DNA of 43,380 bases from Armatimonadota bacterium (GTDB taxonomy: Bacteria; Armatimonadota; UBA5829; DTJY01). The translations under genes were made by a program, and so were the position numbers. Below, piece after piece: positions 25,854 through 33,162 of this stretch. The notes beneath the pieces were generated by a model. It did no database searches and was not told the origin of the DNA. It saw only the letters and a program-made list of their open reading frames with translations. Positions within the stretch are counted from its first letter, which is position 1. Each line of letters starts with the position of its first letter. Where the stretch lies: the NCBI GenBank assembly GCA_023511795.1, contig JAIMAU010000015.1, forward strand, positions 1 to 43,380. Reading direction: 5' to 3'.

Positions 25854-27095
25854 TTAGCTACATTCCACACAGGTCATCGCTGCGTCAGGCAGGCAAATAA
25901 TGGTATCTGATGGTTTTATATGGCTAATGATTTCATCAGGCGCGGCAAGTGGTTTCAATCGATAAGTCTTAACTTGCTGAGGCGGCAGGGCGCTATAGAG
26001 AAAAACTTCTACACCCTTTATATCGCGAACGTATTGGTATGCTTTATGAGCACCCATAACAAATTTCTTCTTGATTCGGGAAATGATTTCTTCTGCTGAA
26101 GTGGCTTCTCGCATCCATTCATCGAAAAGATCGTTTCCATGGCCCTCACGGCATTCTGCAAGAATAAATATCTTTCCTCCATCTTTTACCAGCTTCCTGG
26201 ATGCTTGAAGTGCTTTTTGAGACTGGTAAAGGTCGATATCCCTTGGATAGCCACCTTGTGAAGCGATTACAACATCTGCCCGACATGGAACTCTCATTTT
26301 GTACATACGGTCTACTAAAGCTGCGCCTGCTCTATGAGCAGAAATCATATCGCCAGCAAAAGCTCCAACAATTTCCTTTTTGGAATTTTGGACCACATTC
26401 AAAATGAAGTCTACCCCTGCCATGCGGCCGACTTCATCGATTTCCATACGTACTGGGTTGCCTTCGATTCGTCCCATACCAGTTCCAGGAATTTCCAAGT
26501 TTGAGTGGTTTACTTCAATCGCTTCACGGTTACCCAAACCGGGGAAGACGCTTTTTGCGCCGCCGCCATACCCGCAGAATTGATGGTAATCTACATCACC
26601 GGTAAGAACCTTAAGTTCGGCTTCCATAAACTTTTTGTTAACTGAAATTCGCGTGCCTAATGATGTTACGCCAAGTGCGGATAATCCTAATGGATCGTCA
26701 GGCTGGTTGTTTTGTACCTGTACTCGCCCTTTGTATGGACCCACCCATTTATCGAACTCTTCTTTGGTCATGGGCCGGTGGAGTCCCGTTGCAGCAATAA
26801 CGCAAATGCGTTCCTCAGGAATGCCTGCCGTGACCAAAGTGTCTAACACGGGCGTAAGGACAAGCGGGTAAGGTACGGGACGCGAGACGTCATCAACAAC
26901 AACAGCGGCAGACTTCTTTCCAACAGCAAGGGATTTGAGGGTTGGCGAATCAATTGGATTTTGCAGGGCGCGCTTAATTTCAAAGACTGGATCCTCAACG
27001 CCATCAAGATCATGCGCACGGCAAATAGCTATAATCTGTTCGTCTGGCAATTCTAATGTAATATGCCCCTGTCCATACTTAAAATCAACTTGCAT
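25854..27095 (-). CDS. LarA-type nickel-dependent 2-hydroxyacid racemase (candidate sulfolactate racemase)
   Basis: A 413-residue member of the lactate racemase LarA family (PF09861), which uses a nickel-pincer nucleotide cofactor to racemise or epimerise 2-hydroxyacids by hydride transfer. The key residues of Lactobacillus plantarum LarA are all matched: DDVSRP (DxSRP), His106 (ATGLHRP), His171, Lys181 (YGGGAKSVFPG), His197 (NHSN) and Tyr290-Gln291-Lys294 (LYQSQK), with the same spacings. Known relatives act on lactate, malate, phenyllactate and sugar acids. It is the last gene of a minus-strand set with a ComA-family enzyme, so 3-sulfolactate is a logical substrate: sulfoglycolysis yields (S)-sulfolactate while ComA chemistry uses the (R) series. 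Cofactor genes larB, larC and larE are not in the window. The gap to the upstream YeiH gene is 88 bases. Confidence 0.85.
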   Translation of the reverse strand: MQVDFKYGQGHITLELPDEQIIAICRAHDLDGVEDPVFEIKRALQNPIDSPTLKSLAVGKKSAAVVVDDVSRPVPYPLVLTPVLDTLVTAGIPEERICVIAATGLHRPMTKEEFDKWVGPYKGRVQVQNNQPDDPLGLSALGVTSLGTRISVNKKFMEAELKVLTGDVDYHQFCGYGGGAKSVFPGLGNREAIEVNHSNLEIPGTGMGRIEGNPVRMEIDEVGRMAGVDFILNVVQNSKKEIVGAFAGDMISAHRAGAALVDRMYKMRVPCRADVVIASQGGYPRDIDLYQSQKALQASRKLVKDGGKIFILAECREGHGNDLFDEWMREATSAEEIISRIKKKFVMGAHKAYQYVRDIKGVEVFLYSALPPQQVKTYRLKPLAAPDEIISHIKPSDTIICLPDAAMTCVECS

Positions 27096-27183
27096 AGAAA
27101 AACGCCTAATATATATTGCATATGAAAGAGCTGGGCTTTATTGGTTTCTTTCAACTGAACGTGTAGGCGCCAAGTAAATACAG

Positions 27184-28272
27184 TTATTTGGCGACCGATA
27201 GATCATTTAAGTCGAAACCAAAAATTAAAAGGATGCTTATGATTGCAACAACTGCAGTTGTGATTAATCCGATTAGAAATCCTTTAAAGCCAAGTTTTTT
27301 CATGCTTGCCAAGTTAGTTGTTAAACCAATTCCTGCCATGGCAATTGTGATTAGCCACATGCTTAGCTTTTCAAAAACCTGAAAAAGCGGCCATAATGCC
27401 TCCGGCTCTCTTGCTGACCCAACTAATCCAAAGCTAGCAAGGCTAGTTCGCAATAGTGCCATCAATACAAATCCAAGTACGAACATGGGAAAGAGTTCTT
27501 TGTAGTTGAGTTTAACTTTGCTTTGTCGAACGCGCTGGCTGCGGAACAAATAGCCAAAAAGTATTACTATTGGGGCAATAAACAAGTTGCGTACCATCTT
27601 AACCGTTGTAGCAACTTCGCCCGATACGTTGCTATGCATAATTCCTGCTGCAACCACTTGAGGTGTATTGTGGATTGTGGTTCCTGCCCAGATACCAAAA
27701 CCAACATCTGATAAACCAATCAACCCACAGATTGCTGGGTAAATAAACATTGCCAAAACACCAAGGATTGTAATGGTTCCAACGGCAAATGCAACATCTG
27801 AATCTTCGGCTTCGATAGCTGGAGCTGTGGCGGCAATTGCGCTTCCTCCACAAATTGTACATCCAACAGCAATTAATGCACCGAGCTTCTGCCGAATTCT
27901 CATAAATTTCCCAAGCCACATGGACAGCGAAAGTGCTGCGCCAATAACAATAACTACCAAACCCGCAGAAAGCCCACCCAGCTTTACCACGTCAAAGAAA
28001 TTTAACCTTGAGCCCATAAAAACTATTCCAAGCGCCAGCACTCCCTTAAGGCAGTACTTTGCACCAGGCTCGATTGTCTTTGGAAGCTTTATGAGGTTGT
28101 TTACTAGAAAACCGATGATGATTGCTATGAGCACGCTCTCAATTGGATGCTGTGGGTGCTGAAGATCCTTACCGGGCATAGTAAATGGCGGAAATGGCAG
28201 TTGATTTATAAAATAGGCTGCCACTGCAATAACAGTAGCTAATCCTAGCCCTGGGAATAATTTTTTGTTCAT
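27184..28272 (-). CDS. YeiH family putative sulfate/sulfite exporter
   Basis: From ATG 28272 (preceded by GAGAGGAGC at good spacing) there are 362 residues with about ten membrane helices and the UPF0324/YeiH pattern (PF03601): 'LLIAIIIGFLVNNLIKLP', 'ALGIVFMGSRLNFFDV', 'VGCTICGGSAIAATAPAI' and 'FGIWAGTTIHNTPQVVAAG'. Proteins of this family are annotated as putative sulfate exporters, and a Cronobacter homologue is linked to sulfite tolerance. An alternative ATG at 28299 would add nine residues. In this context, between ComA (sulfite chemistry) and a LarA-type racemase, sulfite export is the likely job. The gap to ComA is 60 bases and to LarA 88 bases, all on the same strand. Confidence 0.85.
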   Translation of the reverse strand: MNKKLFPGLGLATVIAVAAYFINQLPFPPFTMPGKDLQHPQHPIESVLIAIIIGFLVNNLIKLPKTIEPGAKYCLKGVLALGIVFMGSRLNFFDVVKLGGLSAGLVVIVIGAALSLSMWLGKFMRIRQKLGALIAVGCTICGGSAIAATAPAIEAEDSDVAFAVGTITILGVLAMFIYPAICGLIGLSDVGFGIWAGTTIHNTPQVVAAGIMHSNVSGEVATTVKMVRNLFIAPIVILFGYLFRSQRVRQSKVKLNYKELFPMFVLGFVLMALLRTSLASFGLVGSAREPEALWPLFQVFEKLSMWLITIAMAGIGLTTNLASMKKLGFKGFLIGLITTAVVAIISILLIFGFDLNDLSVAK

Positions 28273-28332
28273 AAAAGCTCCTCTCTTTTTATATTTCATT
28301 TAGCTGTTGAACAGTAAATTGTAAGTAATATT

Positions 28333-29142
28333 TTAATTCCAGTACTTAGGGTTTGCACAGTATGCTCTCTTTAAAGTGTCGCCACGCAAACCCTGGCGAA
28401 GAGCTTCGAGTGCCAAAATTTCTTCTGGTGGAACATTGCCAAGATTGACGTTGCAGCCAAACCTTAATATTAGATGTTGTTGCTGGTTCTTGAGCGGCGC
28501 TTCCCACACTAGGTCGCTTGGGTCCTTAACTCCGGCTATAATAGCGTCTATTTCATCCTCTTTGACCTTGCCGTCCTTATCAAATATTCCTACGCCTTTG
28601 CCGGCTTCGCGCGCTTCCACAATAACTTTAAATACGCCTAGCTCTAAATCATTTGCGATTTCCTCATGCATCAATTCGGTAGCAATCTTTTCGCCTGGGT
28701 CCTTTTTGCCAACCTCACTAATTACTTTGAAACCTGAGTCCAATGCGCGTTTGATAACATCCCTACGCATTTCAGGAGATACCTCTATCGTTCCATCGCT
28801 GACTTCGATCATTGTAAATCCTAATTCTTTTGCTCGCTTTAAGTATTCTGGTACACGTCGTTGCCAAATTGCTACTTCTAGGAAAGTCCCCCCTGGCATG
28901 ACATCAACGCCAGCCGCACGTATGATCTCATTTTTTCGGCGAAGTATATCGGCATCATAAAATGCCGATGTCCCAAAAGTTAGCTTGATGTCGTCAATCC
29001 ATTCGCTCGCAAGTTCCATTAGATCTTCGGTTTGCCTTATTCCAAGGCATTTATCAATAACCATTGTGAATCCTGTGGTTCGTGGCTTGCGTGACCTGCC
29101 TTGTATTGGTGCTTCACAGATGTTCTCCCAAGCGTTTGCCAT
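28333..29142 (-). CDS. Phosphosulfolactate synthase (ComA) family protein
   Basis: A 269-residue TIM-barrel protein of the ComA family (PF02679), with characteristic 'SDGTIEV', 'SEVGKKDPG' and 'VWEAPLKNQQQHLI' segments and a 'GCNVNLGNVP' loop. Family members catalyse the Michael-type addition of sulfite to phosphoenolpyruvate, giving (2R)-phospho-3-sulfolactate, for coenzyme M synthesis in methanogens and for spore sulfolactate in Bacillus. There is no ComB phosphatase or coenzyme M gene here. Instead the gene starts 4 bases after an HprK-like kinase, suggesting tight coupling, and sits beside two potential sulfite exporters. The reverse reaction, phosphosulfolactate to phosphoenolpyruvate plus sulfite, is therefore a serious alternative. 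Direction cannot be decided from sequence. Confidence 0.88.
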   Translation of the reverse strand: MANAWENICEAPIQGRSRKPRTTGFTMVIDKCLGIRQTEDLMELASEWIDDIKLTFGTSAFYDADILRRKNEIIRAAGVDVMPGGTFLEVAIWQRRVPEYLKRAKELGFTMIEVSDGTIEVSPEMRRDVIKRALDSGFKVISEVGKKDPGEKIATELMHEEIANDLELGVFKVIVEAREAGKGVGIFDKDGKVKEDEIDAIIAGVKDPSDLVWEAPLKNQQQHLILRFGCNVNLGNVPPEEILALEALRQGLRGDTLKRAYCANPKYWN

Positions 29143-29146
29143 TTTT

Positions 29147-30142
29147 CTAGATTCCTTTCATGCAGTTTTTTGGCCCCGTAAGTACAGACCGGGCATCAGT
29201 TATTCGATTCATGAATTCGTCTATGAATGCGAGACGAGCAGCCGCAAGATTGGGTGAATCAAAGCTAGGTATTGGCAATTCGTCGTATAAAAGCAATGTA
29301 GAGCTGATTTTCTCAGTAAGATTATCAAATAGCCGGCGTCGAAGCTCCCTACCCTTTGGAATTTGAGCAATCTCAGGGTCTCCTCTACCCATCTCGACCT
29401 TTGGAAAAACAACGGATATGTTCGGGTTCACGAGATAGTCTTGTTCCACTGCGACAGGAGTCAAGTCAACTGCGAACTTATGACCCCATACGTCTTTTGT
29501 GTCTGGTATCTTGATGTTCAAAGGTTCTATGGCATCTGGGAAGTCAATCGTGAGGTTGCCCACACGAATGTTGTCGTATAATGCTCCTTTATGTATAATC
29601 AGGTTTTGGTTCTTAATTTCACAATGCGCCATTTCGACAGTAAGAACTTTCCATCCCTTTTCGATTGCCGAAAGGATAAACACTGTTTTCCCACTTGCTG
29701 CCGGGCCAACAAACATAACCAAGCGGCCATCCTTAAATATCGCGCTTGCATGGAAGCTAAAAACACCCTTTTTTTCTAGGACTACCAGTAAATACTTGAA
29801 AAACAAACCAATATTTCCAAATAGGGAGTACCGATTGTCACTGCATAACTTTTCTGCTTTGGTAAAGTCCCCAATTAATATTAAACGCCTGCCATTTTTT
29901 TCAAATTGAAAAGAAATTGCGCGCTCGGCCACGTCATAGACCCAGAATTCTGCATCCACGTTTTCATATGGGACCTTTTCAATTCGCCAAACATCCGTAA
30001 GAAGCGATTGTAAAATCATTGCCTCAAAGTATTGAGGATCTGTAATTAAAAACTTGTTATTCGAAGCCAGCCCAATAGTAGCTCCACATATCCGAACGCC
30101 TCGTTTAAAAGACAATTGGTCAAGGGTAAGCTGGTCGTTCAT
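29147..30142 (-). CDS. HPr-kinase-like P-loop protein (candidate small-molecule kinase)
   Basis: The 331-residue protein has an N-terminal domain of unknown type (residues 1-115) and a C-terminal HprK-like nucleotide-binding domain. It has the His that precedes the P-loop in HprK (FHASA, His131) and a Walker A GPAASGKT (146-153). The adjacent Asp pair of HPr kinase/phosphorylase (VADDAV) is replaced by TVEMAH, so only a glutamate remains near the catalytic position. The canonical HPr substrate is unlikely: no PTS gene is present. Immediate coupling to ComA (4-base spacing) suggests that its product or substrate is phosphosulfolactate, i.e. a sulfolactate kinase. Alternatives are a regulatory kinase or an inactive sensor. 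It is the first gene of the minus-strand set, with its promoter in the shared divergent region. Confidence 0.7.
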   Translation of the reverse strand: MNDQLTLDQLSFKRGVRICGATIGLASNNKFLITDPQYFEAMILQSLLTDVWRIEKVPYENVDAEFWVYDVAERAISFQFEKNGRRLILIGDFTKAEKLCSDNRYSLFGNIGLFFKYLLVVLEKKGVFSFHASAIFKDGRLVMFVGPAASGKTVFILSAIEKGWKVLTVEMAHCEIKNQNLIIHKGALYDNIRVGNLTIDFPDAIEPLNIKIPDTKDVWGHKFAVDLTPVAVEQDYLVNPNISVVFPKVEMGRGDPEIAQIPKGRELRRRLFDNLTEKISSTLLLYDELPIPSFDSPNLAAARLAFIDEFMNRITDARSVLTGPKNCMKGI

Positions 30143-30164
30143 TTCCCGCTTCTAATGTATACGC

Positions 30165-30193
30165 TTGACATCTAACACAATATTGTATAACAT
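30165..30193 (+). promoter_or_regulatory. Promoter for transaldolase-aldehyde dehydrogenase-TauE operon
   Basis: TTGACA at 30165-30170, 17-bp spacer, TAACAT at 30188-30193. It matches the secA promoter in both hexamers and in spacing. The predicted start near 30200 gives a leader of about 30 nt, and AAAGGAGG precedes ATG 30232. Confidence 0.65.
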
Positions 30194-30213
30194 AATATAG
30201 TTTTTTATGTCAA
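30184..30213 (-). promoter_or_regulatory. Divergent promoter for kinase-ComA-YeiH-LarA set
   Basis: On the minus strand TTGACA (30213-30208) is followed after 18 bp by TATACA (30189-30184). The -10 elements of the two divergent promoters overlap, so RNA polymerase cannot occupy both at once. Confidence 0.55.
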
Positions 30214-30231
30214 GGGCAAAGGAGGCAGCAA

Positions 30232-30876
30232 ATGAAGCTTTTCATTGATACAGCAAAGGTGGAAGAGATAAGGGAGGCACAATCTTGGGGGATTCTTGAT
30301 GGCGTTACAACAAATCCATCACACATAGCGGCAACCGGGCGGCCGTTTCTTGAAGTCGTTAATGAAATATGCTCGATTGTTGACGGCCCAATTAGCGTAG
30401 AGGTTGGCAGCACTACAACTCCGGAGATTGTTGAAGAAGCAAGACGCATCGCAGCAATGCACAAGAACATCGTTGTGAAAATTCCTGTAACTAGAGACGG
30501 CATAAAGGCGATGAAAATACTTGCGCCTGAAGGCATTAAGATAAATGCAACACTAAACTTTAGTGCAGTCCAAGCCCTTTTGGCTGCGAAAGTAGGTGCT
30601 GCATATATTAGCCCATTCGTCGGGAGACTTGACGACGCTGGCCATGATGGCATGGAACTTGTTGAGGAAATAAAAACAATATACGACAACTACGGCTTCA
30701 AAACGGAAATAATAGTCGCTGCCGTCAGGAATCCGCTTCATGTACTGAGAGCCGCTTTAATTGGAGCTCATATTACCACAATGCGCTTTGAAATAATGAA
30801 GGCACTATTTGAGCACCCAATGACTGATGTTGGATTAGCGAAATTTCTTGACGACTGGGCAAAAGTACCGAAATAA
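30232..30876 (+). CDS. Transaldolase, Fsa/TalC family (candidate 6-deoxy-6-sulfofructose transaldolase)
   Basis: The 214-residue protein is a small transaldolase: Asp6, 'GVTTNPS', the Schiff-base Lys83 in VVKIPVT, 'SPFVGRLDD' with Arg132, and 'RNPLHV'. In ordinary TalC/Fsa the strand before this last motif reads AASxR, whose Ser binds the substrate phosphate; here it is VAAVR (Ala164). Later a usual Pro in 'TIPF' is Arg185 (TMRF). These changes suggest altered recognition of the distal group. The next genes are an aldehyde dehydrogenase and a TauE/SafE exporter, the same triplet as in the sulfo-TAL sulfoquinovose pathway (SftT, SftD, exporter), where it would cleave sulfofructose to sulfolactaldehyde. 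Ordinary pentose-phosphate transaldolase cannot be excluded. Confidence 0.85.
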   Translation: MKLFIDTAKVEEIREAQSWGILDGVTTNPSHIAATGRPFLEVVNEICSIVDGPISVEVGSTTTPEIVEEARRIAAMHKNIVVKIPVTRDGIKAMKILAPEGIKINATLNFSAVQALLAAKVGAAYISPFVGRLDDAGHDGMELVEEIKTIYDNYGFKTEIIVAAVRNPLHVLRAALIGAHITTMRFEIMKALFEHPMTDVGLAKFLDDWAKVPK

Positions 30877-30912
30877 ATTGTCTAATTAGACTCAAAGCGA
30901 GGGATTCCTTTT

Positions 30913-32325
30913 ATGAAAATGATAATTGGCGGCGAGTGGGTTGAAACAAATGAGAGCATCGAAGTAATTAATCCATTCGATGGTTCTGTTATTGACACAG
31001 TTCCCAGTGCCGATGCATCGGAAGTTGAGACGGCACTTCAGCGCGCTGTAGTCGGAGCAAAAGAGATGAGCAAGCTTTCAGCTCGAGAGCGGTCGGAAAT
31101 TTTGTCGCGCGCTGCTGAACTGCTTCAGGATAGGCTAGAAGAATTTGCAGTTATAATAGCAAAGGAAGTAGGCAAAACCATAAAGGAAGCCCGAACAGAA
31201 GTTATGCGAGCTTGCCTAACTATAAAGACCGCATCCGAGGAAGCAAAAAGAATCCATGGAGAAACAGTACCCTTCGACGGAATGGCTGGCGCAGAATCAA
31301 AGTTCGGATTCTACATTCGCGTGCCTGTTGGTGTTGTTCTCGCCATCACGCCTTTTAATGTGCCGCTTAATTTGGCGTGCCATAAGGTTGCGCCAGCTAT
31401 TGCCGCGGGAAATGCGGTAATCCTAAAGCCTGCGACTGCTACTCCATTAGCAGATATAATGCTTGGGCAGCTTCTCTTGGATGCTGGTTTGCCACCAAAT
31501 GCGATTAGTGTTATCACGGGGCGAGGACCTAGTATTGGAAACCTGCTCGTTTCGGATTCGAGAGTAAGGTTGATCTCATTTACTGGTAGCCCTGAGGTAG
31601 GCGAGGCTATTACCAAGATAGCTGGGCTCAAGAAGATTGCAATGGAGTTAGGATCGAATTCATGTGCTATTGTGATGGACGATGCGGATCTTGATGAGGC
31701 TGCACGGAGAGTCCGAATAGGTGGCTATGCAGTTGCCGGCCAGGTTTGTATCTCAGTGCAGAGAGTGATTGTGCACGAAAAAGTATATAATGTTTTTCTA
31801 GAAAAGCTTGTCCCACTCGTCGCAGGCATTAAGGTAGGCAATCAACTAGATTCTGAAACTGATATGGGGCCAATGATTGACGATAAAGCTGCTATTCGGG
31901 TTGAAAGCTGGATAAGAGAGGCAATTGCGGGCGGTGCTAAAAGCCTTCTTCCAATAAAAAGGGATGGGGCAATTTTGTTCCCGACAGTTCTTACCGATGT
32001 CGCGCTGGATATGAAGGTTTGGTCGGAGGAAGTTTTTGGCCCTTTAGTTGCTGTGATAAAGTGCAACAATTTTGACCATGTGATTGAGCTAGCGAATACC
32101 TCTAAATACGGTTTGCAAGCTGGAATATTTACAAGAAACTTAGAATTTGCTCTTAGAGCCGCCCGGGAGATTGAAGTTGGAGGCGTAATAATAAACGACG
32201 TACCGACTTTTAGGATAGACCCAATGCCCTATGGCGGAGTAAAACTTAGTGGGTTCGGAAGGGAAGGTCCAAAATACGCGATTGAGGAAATGACAGAGCT
32301 GAGATTAATCGCATTCCAAATGTAG
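30913..32325 (+). CDS. NAD(P)-dependent aldehyde dehydrogenase (candidate sulfolactaldehyde dehydrogenase)
   Basis: The 470-residue protein is a typical aldehyde dehydrogenase with the catalytic Cys279 (GQVCIS), the general base Glu245 (MELGSNS), the Asn of 'ITPFNVPLNL' and the 'EEVFGPLVAV' segment. It resembles lactaldehyde/succinate-semialdehyde-type dehydrogenases, the same class as SftD/GabD-type sulfolactaldehyde dehydrogenases that convert (S)-sulfolactaldehyde to (S)-sulfolactate. It starts 36 bases after the transaldolase with GAGG at 30902-30905 region and ends 26 bases before the exporter gene, so the three form an operon. Lactaldehyde or glyceraldehyde would be alternative substrates. 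Confidence 0.88.
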   Translation: MKMIIGGEWVETNESIEVINPFDGSVIDTVPSADASEVETALQRAVVGAKEMSKLSARERSEILSRAAELLQDRLEEFAVIIAKEVGKTIKEARTEVMRACLTIKTASEEAKRIHGETVPFDGMAGAESKFGFYIRVPVGVVLAITPFNVPLNLACHKVAPAIAAGNAVILKPATATPLADIMLGQLLLDAGLPPNAISVITGRGPSIGNLLVSDSRVRLISFTGSPEVGEAITKIAGLKKIAMELGSNSCAIVMDDADLDEAARRVRIGGYAVAGQVCISVQRVIVHEKVYNVFLEKLVPLVAGIKVGNQLDSETDMGPMIDDKAAIRVESWIREAIAGGAKSLLPIKRDGAILFPTVLTDVALDMKVWSEEVFGPLVAVIKCNNFDHVIELANTSKYGLQAGIFTRNLEFALRAAREIEVGGVIINDVPTFRIDPMPYGGVKLSGFGREGPKYAIEEMTELRLIAFQM

Positions 32326-32351
32326 TTCTTAGTAAAAGAAAGGAAGTTGAT

Positions 32352-33107
32352 GTGGAAGACATTATAATTTATACACTAGTTGCTGTGATAGTTTACTTGA
32401 CGCACGTTCAGGAAGGAATCACAGGCTTTGGATGTACTGTTCTTGCTTTGCCATTTATAACCTTGCTTCTTGGGCTTCAAACCGCGGTACCAATGCTAGT
32501 AATAAACGCTTGGGTGCTGACGGTGTACATAACATGGGAGTCTCGCCGGAAAATTGTTTGGAATGAATATGCACGAATTTTTATCCTTGCCGCATTGGGA
32601 TTGCCAATTGGAATGTGGATGTCTTCTAGGCTTCCTGAGAACATACTTAAGTTTATACTTGCGGGGTTTATGATATTGGTTGGCATACATGGTTTGTGGA
32701 AGCAAACTGCAAAGCAACGAAATAATCAGACGGTAAACCCTACAATTAGGTTTCTCTCGAGCCTCTTGCTTCCGATAGGCGGATTAATCCATGGGGCATT
32801 TGGTTCAGGGGGCCCGCTTGCCGTCATATATGCAACGCAAACACTTACAGATAAGACTGCATTCAGAGGTACTCTATGCGCCGTCTGGGTCACGTTAAAC
32901 ACAATAATTGTGAGCAGATGGATTGTTACGAAAAGCTTGGATGCACATATTCTCAAGGTTGCTGCATTTGCCTTGCCTTTCACAGTAATCGGCATGATTA
33001 TGGGAAATCACTGGCATTACAGAATGGATGAAATCCTGTTTAGAAAGCTCGTATATACTGTCCTCGTGCTAGCAGGAATAACACTGGCTTTGTCAGTTAT
33101 TGTATAG
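32352..33107 (+). CDS. TauE/SafE family membrane exporter (sulfite/organosulfonate)
   Basis: The 251-residue protein has about eight membrane helices and the TauE/SafE (PF01925) signature: 'VQEGITGFGCTVLALPFI', 'LPIGMWMSSRLPENILK' and the internal repeat 'GGLIHGAFGSGGPLAVIYA' with its conserved Gly-rich turn. Family members export sulfite, sulfoacetate or sulfolactate and accompany sulfoglycolysis genes. The start is GTG 32352, with AGGAAG a few bases before it. The 3' end is close to the ROK gene, whose frame extends into it. It could export (S)-sulfolactate, as in the sulfo-TAL pathway, or sulfite if the minus-strand genes degrade sulfolactate further. Confidence 0.87.
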   Translation: MEDIIIYTLVAVIVYLTHVQEGITGFGCTVLALPFITLLLGLQTAVPMLVINAWVLTVYITWESRRKIVWNEYARIFILAALGLPIGMWMSSRLPENILKFILAGFMILVGIHGLWKQTAKQRNNQTVNPTIRFLSSLLLPIGGLIHGAFGSGGPLAVIYATQTLTDKTAFRGTLCAVWVTLNTIIVSRWIVTKSLDAHILKVAAFALPFTVIGMIMGNHWHYRMDEILFRKLVYTVLVLAGITLALSVIV

Positions 33108-33162
33108 CCATATAAATTATTTTCGAATCGCAGGTATATTAGGAGAAAGACTTTCAAAATCA

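Larger units (their letters stand above)
30165..30213. promoter_or_regulatory. Inverted-repeat region, candidate operator shared by both promoters
   Basis: TTGACAT at 30165-30171 and ATGTCAA at 30207-30213 form a perfect 7-bp inverted repeat around a centre at 30189. Inside lies the perfect palindrome ACAATATTGT (30177-30186). Either could be bound by the ROK regulator encoded downstream, but the outer repeat is also explained by two -35 boxes facing each other, so only the inner palindrome is a free signal. Confidence 0.4.

Noticed and set aside
28376..28960. 194-codon plus-strand frame opposite ComA
   Set aside because: It is rich in serine and proline, as expected for the antisense of an ordinary gene, has no ribosome-binding site, and the ComA frame has clear family motifs.
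29147..30142. Calling this gene HPr kinase/phosphorylase (hprK)
   Set aside because: The Asp pair is missing, the N-terminal domain is unlike HprK, and no PTS or HPr gene is near; only the P-loop domain is HprK-like.
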